Assembly: GCA_031262405.1 (NCBI GenBank)
Contig: JAISHS010000007.1
Location: 1-62,165, forward strand
Origin: Oscillospiraceae bacterium
Lineage (GTDB): Bacteria > Bacillota > Clostridia > Oscillospirales > Oscillospiraceae
Direction of reading: 5' to 3'
DNA: 62,165 nt
Numbering within the stretch: position 1 is the stretch's first letter; each line of letters begins with the position of its first letter. Made by a program: the position numbers and the translations under genes. The notes under the pieces are model-generated. The model ran no database searches, had not been told where the DNA came from, and saw only the letters and a program-made list of their open reading frames with translations. This document shows positions 35,749 to 45,555 of the stretch, in pieces.

Positions 35749-37467
35749 ATGAAAAACCTGAAGATGTCCTACAAGATTCTGTTCACCGCCTTGATAGGCG
35801 TAGTCGGTTCCGTCATTGTGTGCGCCTTCGGCATTATCGGAATGATTAACCTTAATGCTTCGACACACACCATGTACACCGAGGGCATAGAGCCCGTCGA
35901 ATATGCCGCCACGATGTATGACGAGCTTGCCAATCAGCGCATAACTCTTTCTAACGCGATAATCTTTAGGGAAAACAACCCCGAATTCGCGTCGGGTGAG
36001 CGCGCCGCCCTCACCGAGGAAAAGGAGCCGAACTTTGTCGCAGCTATGGAGAATTTCGCGGAGCTGACAAAGTCAGACCCCGAGATTTCCGCAGTAAACA
36101 AGTCTCTCTCCGACTACTACTATAGCGAGTTTGCCGCCGCCAAGAAGGCCGTGCTGGACGCCATAGACTCCGGAAACAGCGTCGCGATAACAACAGCTAT
36201 GGAGGCCTTTGACGGCAGCGCCAGCGACGTAAGCGACTTTGTAACCGAGGGCATGATGGGAGTCGTTGAGCTGGGTAAAACCGCCAACACCGAAGCCGAC
36301 TCTGTCTTCAATATGTATCTCATTATCATAATCGCCGTGTTCGGCGTGTTCGCCGCAATCGCGGTAATTTTCGCCCTGTACATGTCGAGAGTGCTAAGCA
36401 ATGCCATGAAGCTTATAACACGCGTCGCCTCCGGAATCGCCGAGCGTGGTCAGCTTGACTTCGACCCGGAGACAACGAAGGCAGTTCGCGATAGTGCCTC
36501 CCAAAAGGACGAGGTAGGACATACATATGCGGCCTTCGTCAATATGCTCCGCCGTCTGCGCGAATGCTCTGACGCGCTTGTTATGGTCGCGGAAAAGGAT
36601 CTGCGTGTCGATATCACCGCCTTGAGCGAGGATGACCGTATGGGCAAGAGCATCGAAACGATGATAGTCAAGCTCAGCGAATCCATGGGAGAGATTGACA
36701 GAGTCGCCGAGCAGATGGATACGGCGAGCGCCCAGATGGCTAATGCGGCGCAGTCCCTTGCAGAGGGAGCTCAGGAACAGTCGGTAAGCGTATCTACGCT
36801 CGACCGCACCATCTCCGAGATTCTCGAGCAAAACACTCAAGGCAACGTCTACACGGACGAGGCCGAAACCATCAGCCGCAGCATAATGGTCGGCGCCGAG
36901 AAGAGCGAGAGCCAAATGCGCGACATGGTCAAGGCGATGAACTCCATAAGCGACGCCAGCGACAATATCAGCAAGGTCATAAAGGTAATAGACGATATCG
37001 CCTTCCAGACCAACATACTGGCTCTGAACGCCGCTGTTGAGGCCGCACGCGCCGGACAGCACGGCAAGGGCTTTGCCGTCGTGGCGGAAGAGGTTCGCAA
37101 TCTCGCGGCAAAGAGCGCCTCTGCCGCCAAGGACACAACCGACCTCATCAACGAGTCAATCACCAAGGCTCAGTCCGGAATGCAGATAGCCACGGACACC
37201 TCCAAGAGTCTTGAAACAATCGTTCAGGGCATCCGCAAAAACTCCGACACCATTGCCGAAATCGGCAGGCTCAGCCGGATGCGCGACGAGGCGCTCCACG
37301 GCATAGCCGGAAACGTGCGCTCGATCAGCGACGTTGTAAACGCAAACGTTGCCGCCAGCGAGCAGACCAGTGCCTCCAGCACCGAGATGAACAATCAGGC
37401 GGACATCCTCGCCGACACCGTCCGCGAGTTCAAGCTCAAGGACGCAGTCTTCCAGTTGAATCCCTAA
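35749..37467 (+). CDS. Methyl-accepting chemotaxis protein
   Basis: The 572-residue membrane chemoreceptor has TM1 about 10-33, a periplasmic-side four-helix-bundle sensor about 34-185, TM2 about 187-212, a HAMP domain to about 280 and a cytoplasmic signalling domain. The conserved hairpin tip, [20 protein letters not shown], is followed by [16 protein letters not shown]. It would signal through CheW/CheA, whose genes are not in the window. GAGGAG precedes the ATG. No motility genes are adjacent, so this is an orphan receptor. Confidence 0.92.
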   Translation: MKNLKMSYKILFTALIGVVGSVIVCAFGIIGMINLNASTHTMYTEGIEPVEYAATMYDELANQRITLSNAIIFRENNPEFASGERAALTEEKEPNFVAAMENFAELTKSDPEISAVNKSLSDYYYSEFAAAKKAVLDAIDSGNSVAITTAMEAFDGSASDVSDFVTEGMMGVVELGKTANTEADSVFNMYLIIIIAVFGVFAAIAVIFALYMSRVLSNAMKLITRVASGIAERGQLDFDPETTKAVRDSASQKDEVGHTYAAFVNMLRRLRECSDALVMVAEKDLRVDITALSEDDRMGKSIETMIVKLSESMGEIDRVAEQMDTASAQMANAAQSLAEGAQEQSVSVSTLDRTISEILEQNTQGNVYTDEAETISRSIMVGAEKSESQMRDMVKAMNSISDASDNISKVIKVIDDIAFQTNILALNAAVEAARAGQHGKGFAVVAEEVRNLAAKSASAAKDTTDLINESITKAQSGMQIATDTSKSLETIVQGIRKNSDTIAEIGRLSRMRDEALHGIAGNVRSISDVVNANVAASEQTSASSTEMNNQADILADTVREFKLKDAVFQLNP

Positions 37468-37498
37468 TGTCGCACCTATCGTCAAACTAAAAATCGTC

Positions 37499-37522
37499 GG
37501 GAGAGGGCATATGCCCTCTCCC
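37499..37522 (+). terminator. Terminator of the chemoreceptor gene
   Basis: GGGAGAGGGCAT is followed directly by its perfect complement ATGCCCTCTCCC, then GCTTTGC. This is a 24-base perfect palindrome about 30 bases after the stop. Confidence 0.75.
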
Positions 37523-37538
37523 GCTTTGCTATAAGCAA

Positions 37539-37560
37539 ATTCTGACAATATTGACAGAAT
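37539..37560. promoter_or_regulatory. 22-bp operator-like dyad
   Basis: ATTCTGACAATATTGACAGAAT is a palindrome with 20 of 22 positions symmetric. It lies just upstream of a likely promoter (TTGTTT 37562-37567, 17-base spacer, TAGTAT 37585-37590) for the large lipoprotein. It looks like a dimeric repressor or activator site; no regulator is encoded nearby. Confidence 0.65.
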
Positions 37561-37624
37561 GTTGTTTTGAAAAAAACTCTGTGGTAGTATTACTGTATCA
37601 CCAAGAATCGGGGGGTAACATCAG

Positions 37625-40234
37625 ATGCGAAAAAACATATGGAAGCGGGTTGTGTGCCTCGTTTTGTTGTGTGCGGCTTTTGTGAGCCTATTGGGCTTCG
37701 CCGGTTGCGCGCCGAAGGCCAGCGAGGTAGGCGGCGATGTCAGCGAAGAAGAAATCAAAATCTATACTCTGAGCACTAACATACCTGCTGTCGATGAGTC
37801 GGTTACACCGCTCATAATCGAGTGCACGCTGGAGGGCGGAGTTCTCACAGATACACTCTCTGCGGCGGATTTTAAGCTGCATTACGGTCTGAGCAGCATG
37901 ACAATCGACGGCATAGAGCGCCTTGACGACACCCGATTGAGTTTAACTCTCACCGGTGAGATTAATAACGTCTACGACAGCGCGCAGGTAACTCTTCTAA
38001 GCTCCGGAATCGTCGGCGGCGATAGCAACGCGAGTGTGTATCTTGAACTGTTAAAGCCGCAGGTGATCATTGACTACCACGATATCACTATGAATGCCGG
38101 GACACTTAGTATCCCAATTACGCTCTATCAGTGTGCTTTTGTCGATACGGCGAGCGCTGAGGATTTTTCCCTGATTGGCATGGACGGCGTGGAGATTTAC
38201 ATTTCCGATTTCGAGCTGCAAGGCGAGACGGACGCTATCCTCAGTTTTATGGCGGATGGATACAGCGATATTGACGAGGCGCTCATAGCTCTGGACAAGG
38301 CCGCCATAAGCGGCGCAGCGCTTGTGATAGACGGGCAGGCGCTGAATACAGAAGAGGGCACGGCAATCGGGCTGAATATTCCCTTCGTGCACGTCGCGCC
38401 GGATTTTAGGGAAATAACCTTAAACAGCGACGGTTCGCTAAAAGTCACCTGCCTCTTATCCGGGTATTCATCGGACAAGATGATAGACCCCTCCTACATA
38501 ACGCTCGGCGGCGATTTCGTGAAAGAGCCGGAGGCTCAAGAGAGCAGCTTCACTCTCACGCCGGAGGGCGAAACCCTCTTTAGCTTCACTGTGACCGCCG
38601 ACGCCGCAAGCTCCGACCATTTGATCGCCGGAACCATTTGCCTAGCTCCGGGGGCATTTAATAATCCTTGGGGAACGCCGAGCATTGAGCTGGTTTACGA
38701 GCGCGTGATTCATCCTGATGACGTCGGAGGTGTTACGCCGAGCACCATTTCAAGCTCTCAAGCGCAGAGCCCCGGTCTCGCGCCGGAGGCTTTGACAAAT
38801 GCCTTGGTTACTCCCGGCGAAGGCCTAGTTTTCGACCACGCAATACAAAATGGCGCGGCCGAGATGCAGCCTGTTACTGTCGGACTCGGTCTGGGCGGTT
38901 TTGACATATTTGTTGAGGCGATAGAAGGCTTCACAAAAACGATGGAGGTCTTTGATAGTTTCTCGTCCCTAGTTGAATTCGGCACTGAAATAGCAACATG
39001 GTTCGGCTGGATATCCCCGGAGGAAGTTGCTATGGAAAAGGTATTAAACGCTCTTGAAGGGTTGGATTTGTCTATCAGCAATCTTTCGACACAAGTTAAG
39101 TCTTTATCTGCCGAAACAAAAATGGAGGGTTCAGAAAGCCGCGTCAGAGAATTTGGTTCAAGTCTTGAAAATCTCCACAAGTTCGTCCAAAGCTTTGACA
39201 CCGTTCTGGAGGGTGAGATTCGCCAAATGCTCGTCTCCTCAACCGCCGAGGATCTGCTGTCCGGCGAGATATATGATTCGCTCAGCTCAGCGGATAAGCA
39301 GCAGGCTCTGGACTTAGCGCAGGCTGCGATTACAGGCTATAATAACTCCGTGAGCGCGGGTTCGCGTTTAACAAAAGCGAAGATAACCGAGGCTCTCGGT
39401 GGCGGGGATTCTAATGCCGCTGTTATAGTCCTGGGCAAAGCGGGAAAAAAGATAGGGACTGAGTTCTACAATAAAGAAGTAAACGGCAATGACTTTTATA
39501 CGGAATTCACCTCAATATGCACGGAGGTAACCGGGGAGGGCTTTAACCAGAGCATATTAGTAGACCTCGATTATATGGCCGATTACACCTACAACTGGGA
39601 AAAAGAGGCTTATCCCGTGCGTAATTACTATCGGAATTACATTCAGTCCGTCCTCTTTGAGACAGGCGAGCTGTTAAATTTCTGCGTCGCGGCCTATAAT
39701 CCTGAGATGGATACTGCCGCGCTGAACGCCAGTTATAACAGAGTTATGACTTATATCACGCAGGGAGATGGAAAAACCACGAATCGCGATCCCTCTCAAA
39801 CCGGGCGTTTGCTGCCCGCTGCTTATTGCACGACGCTCGACAGAACCGTAAAAGTAGCGGAAGATATGAACACCGCCTTGGATGACGGGAAATTGGAGGA
39901 AGGGAAGGACATCCTAGACCGGCAGGATTTAAGGCAAATTAAAGAGGGTGCTATGAGACTCGGACGCTCGCTCCTCGAGGATTTTACAGCCGGCGGGCTT
40001 TACATAGCAAGTGATCTTGTTGACTTTTCTTTTATTTGCGCGCGTCCGTATGAGAGGATCGGATACAATTATGCTATGACGGTACCTGTGGTAGAAAGAA
40101 ATGCTTACGTCTATGACTCCGGTGACAAAACGTCGCTCGATATGGAGAGTAAAATGGTCTATTCATATGCGCCGCTAAATCCAGGCTTCCATGAAAGCGA
40201 CTTGAAATACGCCGTTCTCTTGTTTGGAGAATAA
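37625..40234 (+). CDS. Large lipoprotein of unknown function
   Basis: The 869-residue lipoprotein has a signal peptide with lipobox LGFAGC (cysteine near 28). Residues about 40-370 look like three consecutive Ig-like beta domains (repeated pattern ...ITLNSDG/SLT...). After a Ser/Pro linker, residues about 415-520 are amphipathic and hydrophobic helices (GLGLGGFDIFVEAIEGF, FGTEIATWFGWI) followed by a coiled-coil-like stretch (ALEGLDLSISNLSTQVKSLS). A further helical region runs to about 800. This hydrophobic-hairpin plus coiled-coil pattern recalls alpha-helical pore formers, but that is only an analogy. It is flanked by its own operator-like site and a strong terminator. Confidence 0.75.
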   Translation: MRKNIWKRVVCLVLLCAAFVSLLGFAGCAPKASEVGGDVSEEEIKIYTLSTNIPAVDESVTPLIIECTLEGGVLTDTLSAADFKLHYGLSSMTIDGIERLDDTRLSLTLTGEINNVYDSAQVTLLSSGIVGGDSNASVYLELLKPQVIIDYHDITMNAGTLSIPITLYQCAFVDTASAEDFSLIGMDGVEIYISDFELQGETDAILSFMADGYSDIDEALIALDKAAISGAALVIDGQALNTEEGTAIGLNIPFVHVAPDFREITLNSDGSLKVTCLLSGYSSDKMIDPSYITLGGDFVKEPEAQESSFTLTPEGETLFSFTVTADAASSDHLIAGTICLAPGAFNNPWGTPSIELVYERVIHPDDVGGVTPSTISSSQAQSPGLAPEALTNALVTPGEGLVFDHAIQNGAAEMQPVTVGLGLGGFDIFVEAIEGFTKTMEVFDSFSSLVEFGTEIATWFGWISPEEVAMEKVLNALEGLDLSISNLSTQVKSLSAETKMEGSESRVREFGSSLENLHKFVQSFDTVLEGEIRQMLVSSTAEDLLSGEIYDSLSSADKQQALDLAQAAITGYNNSVSAGSRLTKAKITEALGGGDSNAAVIVLGKAGKKIGTEFYNKEVNGNDFYTEFTSICTEVTGEGFNQSILVDLDYMADYTYNWEKEAYPVRNYYRNYIQSVLFETGELLNFCVAAYNPEMDTAALNASYNRVMTYITQGDGKTTNRDPSQTGRLLPAAYCTTLDRTVKVAEDMNTALDDGKLEEGKDILDRQDLRQIKEGAMRLGRSLLEDFTAGGLYIASDLVDFSFICARPYERIGYNYAMTVPVVERNAYVYDSGDKTSLDMESKMVYSYAPLNPGFHESDLKYAVLLFGE

Positions 40235-40250
40235 AATTAAATCACATACC

Positions 40251-40278
40251 AAAGCCGCTCCGTTGTCGGAGCGGCTTT
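40251..40278 (+). terminator. Terminator of the large lipoprotein gene
   Basis: A 12-bp perfect stem, AAAGCCGCTCCG (40251-40262) with CGGAGCGGCTTT (40267-40278), has a TTGT loop. The right arm ends in TTT. Confidence 0.85.
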
Positions 40279-40310
40279 GTGCTAATTCGTCGCGCATGCG
40301 CGACTCCTTC

Positions 40311-40376
40311 TATCTATTATCTATTATCTTATATCTCTTATCTGCGGCAAATAGCCGCTTCGCGGCTATTTGCCGC
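40311..40376 (-). repeat. Heptamer array and hairpin at the asnB stop
   Basis: TATCTATTATC units at 40311-40343 read AGATAAGAG...AGATAATAG on the minus strand. Next to them, GCGGCAAATAGCCGC (40344-40358) and its perfect complement (40362-40376) form a 15-bp hairpin. The asnB stop codon (40366-40368) lies in the right arm. Confidence 0.8.
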
Positions 40377-41943
40377 TGGCGCCGTAGTTGGCTAGCACCC
40401 GCGCTGAGGGGTCGGTGACGTTGCAGCCGGGCCAAGAACTGTTCGGCATCCAGAAGGCCTTTACCATCTGCGCCTGACCGGGGTAATACTTCTCAAAAAT
40501 CTCGCGATAGAGCAGCGACTCCTTCGTAAAGGGCGCGGCAAAGCTGTACTGCGCGCACTTCTCGGCAAGCTCTTCGTCGGAGTATTTCTCCTCGGCATAG
40601 GCTTTTATGCAGTCGGCAAGAGAGTGCCCCACGGCGTCTGAAAACGCGGCCTTCTCGCGCCAGAGAAGGTTCTCCGGGAGCCAGTCGCCCTCAAAGGCGT
40701 GGCGAAGGAGATACTTCCCCTTGCCGTAGCTGTTCATCTTCATTTCCGGTGGAATGCGCATAACATACTGCGCAAAGTCCAGATCGCCGAAGGGCACCCG
40801 CGCCTCGAGCGAGTGGACGGAAATCGAGCGGTCGGCGCGGAGCACGTCATACATATGAATCTCGCGGATGCGCTTCTCGGCCTCGAGCTGAAACTCCTCC
40901 GAGCTCGGGGCAAAGTCCGTATACTTATAGCCGAAAAGCTCGTCTGAAATCTCCCCGGTTAGGATTACGCGCACGTCAGTGTTCTCGTGAATATACTTGC
41001 AGACCAAATACATCCCCATAGACGCGCGGATCGTGGTTATATCATAGGTGCCCAGCGTCGCGATTACGTCCTCGAGATTGGCGAGCACGTCGCTCTCGTC
41101 AATAATCACCTCAGTGTGGTCGCTGCCTATGTATTCGGCGGCCTGCTTGGCGTATTTTAGGTCAATGGCGTCGCCGGACATACCGATGGCGAAGGTGCGG
41201 ATCGCTTTGCGCAGCTGCTTTGCGGCTATGGCGCAGACGAGAGAGCTGTCGAGTCCCCCCGAGAGGAGAAAGCCCACGGGTACATCCGCGTCCAGACGCT
41301 TTTCCACCCCCGCGACAAGCTTCTCGCGGATATGACGGCAGACCGTCTCTAGATCGTCCGTGACATAGGCTCTCCTTCGTGAGAGCGACTTATACTCGAT
41401 GAACTCCCCGTCCGCCCAGTAGTGCCCGGGCGGGAAGGGCTTAATTTCGTCACACAGCCCGACGAGGTTCTTGGCTTCGGATGCAAAGAGCATTTCACCT
41501 TGCGCGCTTTTTCCGTAATACAGCGGACGTATGCCAATCGGATCGCGCGCGGCGATGAAGGAATTTTTCTTAGCGTCATAGATTATGAGCGCAAATTCCG
41601 CGTCCAGCAGCGAGAACATATTGCAGCCGCACTTCTCATAGAGCGGGAGCAGAATCTCGCAGTCGGAGTCACCGACGAACTCATATTCCGGTGAGAGCGC
41701 GCTTTTAAGGGTGCGGAAGCCATAGATCTCGCCGTTGCAGACCACCGCGTTGCCATTTAGTTCAAAGGGCTGCATACCGCTGACATGTGTGTCCATGATA
41801 GCCAGCCTGTGAAAGCCGAGCCTGCCCGCGCCCGTTTCTATAACGCGCGACATATCGGGTCCACGGGAGAGCGTCTTGTCAAAGCCCTCCGTAAAAGCCT
41901 CAAGCGATATCCCATCGCCCTCAAATCCGATTATTGAACACAT
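40366..41943 (-). CDS. asnB: Asparagine synthase (glutamine-hydrolysing)
   Basis: The 525-residue enzyme has the N-terminal nucleophile cysteine directly after the initiator (MCSIIGFEG), a class II glutaminase domain (about 1-200; FHRLAIMD, CNGEIYGF) and a synthetase domain with the pyrophosphate loop LLSGGLDSSL. It makes asparagine from aspartate, glutamine and ATP. I chose the ATG at 41943 because Cys must follow Met, and GGAGG lies 6 bases upstream. It follows glnN on the same strand and is likely part of the nitrogen-regulated region. Confidence 0.93.
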   Translation of the reverse strand: MCSIIGFEGDGISLEAFTEGFDKTLSRGPDMSRVIETGAGRLGFHRLAIMDTHVSGMQPFELNGNAVVCNGEIYGFRTLKSALSPEYEFVGDSDCEILLPLYEKCGCNMFSLLDAEFALIIYDAKKNSFIAARDPIGIRPLYYGKSAQGEMLFASEAKNLVGLCDEIKPFPPGHYWADGEFIEYKSLSRRRAYVTDDLETVCRHIREKLVAGVEKRLDADVPVGFLLSGGLDSSLVCAIAAKQLRKAIRTFAIGMSGDAIDLKYAKQAAEYIGSDHTEVIIDESDVLANLEDVIATLGTYDITTIRASMGMYLVCKYIHENTDVRVILTGEISDELFGYKYTDFAPSSEEFQLEAEKRIREIHMYDVLRADRSISVHSLEARVPFGDLDFAQYVMRIPPEMKMNSYGKGKYLLRHAFEGDWLPENLLWREKAAFSDAVGHSLADCIKAYAEEKYSDEELAEKCAQYSFAAPFTKESLLYREIFEKYYPGQAQMVKAFWMPNSSWPGCNVTDPSARVLANYGASGK

Positions 41944-41958
41944 AGCGTACCTCCGGTA

Positions 41959-42013
41959 CAATTGACAATTGAGAATTGATAATTGACAATTAATGGAATC
42001 GCCTTCGGCGATT
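41959..42013. repeat. AATTGA-type repeats plus TCGC palindrome
   Basis: ATTGACAATTGAGAATTGAT and further units (41961-41992) are followed by AATCGCC-TTC-GGCGATT (41997-42013). They fill the gap between glnN and asnB and are part of the same composite family seen near 9.5 and 25.6 kb. Confidence 0.8.
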
Positions 42014-42014
42014 T

Positions 42015-44108
42015 TTATTTTACGCCGAAGAGTATTTCACCATATGACGGGTACGGCCAAAAGTCCTTCGCCGTCAGGGTTTCCATCTCGTCGGCGCAGA
42101 TGCGCAGCTCGTTCATGGCGGGAATCAGAACGTCCTTGCAGAAGTTTGAAAGCTCCTCCACATCCTCTATCTCCTTGGAGTTGAAAATAGCCTTCTCCAG
42201 AGCCTGAGTGCGCAGATAGATGCAGCTCGTTCCGGCGGACAGCTGCGAAACAGCGGCCTCCTCATAGGAACAGTCGGCTTCGGGCAGGAAGGCGCGCTTG
42301 GAAAGCGCCGTCTCCGAAAGCTCGCGGGTGTAGGCTGCGACGGCGGGGAGTATGTCCTTCTTCGCCATCTCAAGCATCGTCAGCGCCTCAATGCCGATAA
42401 CCTTGCAGTAGTTTTCAAGGAAAATATCAACGCGCGAGTGCAGCTCTCTCTCCGAGAACACCTTGTGTGAGGTGAAGAGCTCAATGCTGCTCTCACCGCC
42501 GAAATACGGCATACACTCCGGCGTCGTGCGCAGATTGGCAAGCCCCCGGCTCTCGGCCTCGCGTACCCAAGCCTCGTCATAGCCGTTGCCGTTGAAGATT
42601 ATGCGCTTGTGCTCGGCGATTACCCGACGGATAAGCTGCGGCAGGGCTTCCTCAAAGCTCTCCGCGCCCTCAAGCTCGTCGGCAAACTGGCGCAGAATTT
42701 CTGCGACCGCGGTGTTTAGCACGACGTTCGGGCCGGAGATGGAAAGAGCCGAGCCGAGCATACGGAACTCAAATTTGTTCCCCGTAAAGGCAAAGGGCGA
42801 GGTGCGGTTGCGGTCGGTTGTGTCGCGCGGGAAGGGCGGCAGAACGTCAACTCCGATTTTCATCTGCTCCTTGACGGGGCCGTCATAGGAGCTCTCGTTC
42901 TCGAGCGCGTCGAGAATCGCGGTAAGCTCGTCGCCTAGGAAGATCGAAACAATCGCCGGAGGCGCCTCATTCGCGCCGAGACGGTGGTCGTTTCCGGCGG
43001 AGGCGACGGACAGGCGCAGAAGCTCCTGATAGTCGTCGACGGCCTTTATAACAGCGCTTAAAAAGAGCAGGAACTGCGCGTTTTCATAGGGCGTCTCGCC
43101 CGGCTCAAGCAGGTTGACTCCGGTGTTGGTAGAGATTGCCCAGTTGTTGTGCTTGCCGCTGCCGTTTACTCCGGCAAAGGGCTTCTCGTGCAGCAGGCAG
43201 ACCATATCGTGGCTCTTGGCAACCTTCTGCATAATCTCCATGGTGAGCTGGTTGTGGTCGGTAGCGATATTTGTAGTAGAGAAGATCGGCGCCAGCTCAT
43301 GCTGCGCGGGCGCGACCTCGTTGTGCTCGGTCTTTGCCAGTACGCCGAGCTTCCAAAGCTGCTCGTTGAGGTCCTGCATGAAGGCCGTAACGCGCGGCTT
43401 AATCGTGCCGAAATAGTGGTCCTCAAGCTCCTGACCCTTGGGCGGGCGGGCGCCGAAGAGGGTGCGGCCGGTGTACTGGATGTCGGGGCGCGCGTCAAAA
43501 TGTGCCTTGTCTATGAGAAAATACTCCTGCTCGGGGCCGACGGTGGTCTTAACGCCTGTCACATCCTCGTTTCCGAAGAGGCGCAAAACGCGCAGAGCCT
43601 GCCGGTTAATGGCCTCCATTGAGCGCAGGAGCGGGGTTTTCTTGTCCAGAGCCTCGCCGCCATAGGAGCAGAAGGCCGTCGGAATGCACAGGGCTTTGTC
43701 TTTAATGAAGGCGTAACTGGAGGGGTCCCAGGCTGTGTAGCCGCGTGCCTCAAAGGTGGCGCGAAGGCCTCCTGAGGGGAAGCTGGAGGCGTCCGGCTCG
43801 CCGCGCACAAGCTCCTTGCCGGAAAACTCCATGATAACCTTTCCCCCGCCGATGGGCGAGATGAAGCTGTCGTGTTTTTCGGCGGTAATTCCCGTTAAAG
43901 GCTGGAACCAGTGGGTGAAATGGGTCGCGCCTTTTTCAATCGCCCAATCCTTCATGGCGTTGGCGACAACCGTCGCCACGGCTAAGTCAAGCTCCTTGCC
44001 GTCGCGGATAGCCATCTGCATCGCCCTATAGGTCTCCTTGGGCAAACGCGACTTCATGACTGTGTCGTTAAAGACCAGACTTCCAAAAATTTCTGATACT
44101 TCACTCAT
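42015..44108 (-). CDS. glnN: Glutamine synthetase type III
   Basis: The 697-residue GSIII makes glutamine from glutamate, ammonia and ATP. The length (about 700, versus 440-470 for GSI) and blocks such as [49 protein letters not shown] and [11 protein letters not shown] identify the family, which forms double-hexameric rings. GGGAGG precedes the ATG. Its leader has a promoter and an attenuator-type terminator. It is divergent from the glutamate synthase operon. Confidence 0.95.
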   Translation of the reverse strand: MSEVSEIFGSLVFNDTVMKSRLPKETYRAMQMAIRDGKELDLAVATVVANAMKDWAIEKGATHFTHWFQPLTGITAEKHDSFISPIGGGKVIMEFSGKELVRGEPDASSFPSGGLRATFEARGYTAWDPSSYAFIKDKALCIPTAFCSYGGEALDKKTPLLRSMEAINRQALRVLRLFGNEDVTGVKTTVGPEQEYFLIDKAHFDARPDIQYTGRTLFGARPPKGQELEDHYFGTIKPRVTAFMQDLNEQLWKLGVLAKTEHNEVAPAQHELAPIFSTTNIATDHNQLTMEIMQKVAKSHDMVCLLHEKPFAGVNGSGKHNNWAISTNTGVNLLEPGETPYENAQFLLFLSAVIKAVDDYQELLRLSVASAGNDHRLGANEAPPAIVSIFLGDELTAILDALENESSYDGPVKEQMKIGVDVLPPFPRDTTDRNRTSPFAFTGNKFEFRMLGSALSISGPNVVLNTAVAEILRQFADELEGAESFEEALPQLIRRVIAEHKRIIFNGNGYDEAWVREAESRGLANLRTTPECMPYFGGESSIELFTSHKVFSERELHSRVDIFLENYCKVIGIEALTMLEMAKKDILPAVAAYTRELSETALSKRAFLPEADCSYEEAAVSQLSAGTSCIYLRTQALEKAIFNSKEIEDVEELSNFCKDVLIPAMNELRICADEMETLTAKDFWPYPSYGEILFGVK

Positions 44109-44203
44109 GTGCTTTACCTCCCGAAAAATTTTGTAAATATTGTTAAAAATGGATAAAAATATGTAATCTAAGTGCTTGCCGCCGCATAGAGAAACGCCCT
44201 CAA

Positions 44204-44245
44204 TAAAAAAATGGGCGACGACGTAAACCGTCGGCGCCCTTGCCG
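44204..44245 (-). promoter_or_regulatory. Transcription attenuator in the glnN leader
   Basis: On the minus strand an 11-bp stem, GGGCGCCGACG (from 44239) with CGTCGTCGCCC (to 44213; one A-G mismatch or bulge), is followed by ATTTTTTTATT, a complete intrinsic terminator about 100 bases before glnN. Overlapping its 5' arm, CGGC-AAGGGC-GCCG (44245-44232) can form an alternative hairpin whose six-base loop has A at position 1 and G at 4, as in ANTAR-protein RNA targets. Only one such hairpin is clear, whereas the known motif has two. Confidence 0.65.
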
Positions 44246-44261
44246 CAACATTTATGGCGTT

Positions 44262-44290
44262 ACTCTAGCACTTCGAGAAAGAATTGTCAA
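44262..44290 (-). promoter_or_regulatory. Promoter of glnN
   Basis: On the minus strand TTGACA (44290-44285) and the extended -10 TGCTAGAGT (-10 TAGAGT, 44267-44262) have a 17-base spacer. The start near 44255 places the attenuator at the very beginning of the transcript. Confidence 0.7.
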
Positions 44291-44345
44291 TAGCAATATT
44301 CACAAAAATTCGCTTTGATTTTATGAGATTCTTGCAAAAACGCCG

Positions 44346-44374
44346 TTGACAAGTCAGAGCATATATAGTATATT
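44346..44374 (+). promoter_or_regulatory. Promoter of the glutamate synthase operon
   Basis: TTGACA (44346-44351) and TATATT (44369-44374) have a 17-base spacer. The start near 44381 gives a G-rich leader of about 80 bases (with GGGTATCCC) before the first ATG at 44460. The promoter is back to back with that of glnN. Confidence 0.75.
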
Positions 44375-44459
44375 AAGTATGAACAAGGGCGTTCATCTGG
44401 GGGGAGGGTATCCCTGGTGGGTGCCTTTGCCTTATTTTATATGGTTAGGAAGTGACGCC

Positions 44460-45554
44460 ATGCCGCCTAAAGAGGGAGAAATCAGAATACCGTCCGGCTG
44501 CGCGATATCCGGAGTGTTTTCAAAATCCGGAAAAAACATCTGCGGAGACACTATTGTCAAGTCAATGGCGGTCATGCACGAGCGCTCCAACGGTCTGGGC
44601 GGGGGCTTTGCCGGTTACGGCATTTATCCTCAGTATAAAGACTTATATGCTCTGCACATTTTCTATAATGACAAAAAAGCGCGGGAGGACTGCGAAAAAT
44701 ATCTCGACCGCACCTTCGAGATTATAAACCTCTCCAAAATTCCCGTCCGCAAGTCGCCGAAAATCACAAACGAGCCGCTAATCTGGCGCTATTTTGTCAC
44801 GCCGGCGCACAACCGCCTCGTGGATAGTCAGCTCGACGAAAAGGAATACACCGCGCGGACGGTGCTTAAAATCAACCGCGAGTTTGAGGGCTGCTATGTC
44901 TTTTCCAGCGGAAAGAACATGGGCGTCTTCAAAGCGGTGGGCTTCCCCGAGGACGTCGGCGAGTTTTACCGCCTTGACGAATACGAGGGCTATTCCTGGA
45001 CTGCTCACGGCAGGTATCCCACGAACACCCCCGGCTGGTGGGGCGGCGCGCACCCCTTTTCGCTTTTGGACTATTCCGTCGTACATAACGGAGAAATCTC
45101 CTCCTATGACGCCAACCGCCGCTTTATCGAGATGTTCGGCTATAAGTGCACCCTCCTGACCGACACGGAGGTCATAGCCTATGTCTTTGACTATCTGCTC
45201 CGTCGGCAGAGCCTCACCCTTGAAGAGGTTGCCTCTATCATCGCCGCGCCCTTCTGGTCGACTATCGAGTCGCGCCCGGAGGAAGTGAAAAAGAAGCTTA
45301 CATATCTGCGCAATGTCTACAGCAGTCTGCTTATAACGGGTCCCTTTTCCATTCTCCTCGGCTTCGAGGGCGGCATGATGGCGCTCAACGACAGACTAAA
45401 GCTGCGCTCCATGGTCGTCGGTGAAAAGGACGATATGGTCTATATCGCCAGCGAAGAGTGCGCTATTCGCGTTATGGAGCCGGAGCCGGAGAAAATCTGG
45501 GCGCCGCGCGGCGGTCAGCCCGTTATCGTTACCCTCGAAGGGAGGCAGGCTTAG
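44460..45554 (+). CDS. Glutamate synthase, class II glutamine amidotransferase subunit
   Basis: The 364-residue protein corresponds to the first domain of large glutamate synthase, which releases ammonia from glutamine. The nucleophile is probably C14 in PSGCAISGVF, so a short propeptide would have to be removed. GRYPTNTPGWWGGAHPF and VVHNGEISSY are glutaminase motifs. I place the start at 44460 after GGAAG; upstream in-frame starts lie in the promoter or leader. It is the first of seven consecutive plus-strand genes and ends one base before the next start. Confidence 0.88.
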   Translation: MPPKEGEIRIPSGCAISGVFSKSGKNICGDTIVKSMAVMHERSNGLGGGFAGYGIYPQYKDLYALHIFYNDKKAREDCEKYLDRTFEIINLSKIPVRKSPKITNEPLIWRYFVTPAHNRLVDSQLDEKEYTARTVLKINREFEGCYVFSSGKNMGVFKAVGFPEDVGEFYRLDEYEGYSWTAHGRYPTNTPGWWGGAHPFSLLDYSVVHNGEISSYDANRRFIEMFGYKCTLLTDTEVIAYVFDYLLRRQSLTLEEVASIIAAPFWSTIESRPEEVKKKLTYLRNVYSSLLITGPFSILLGFEGGMMALNDRLKLRSMVVGEKDDMVYIASEECAIRVMEPEPEKIWAPRGGQPVIVTLEGRQA

Positions 45555-45555
45555 A

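Noticed and set aside
44381-44459. Possible second ANTAR target in the glutamate synthase leader
   Set aside because: The G-rich leader contains GGGTATCCC, but its stable form has a 3-base loop, and no intrinsic terminator with a U-run follows.
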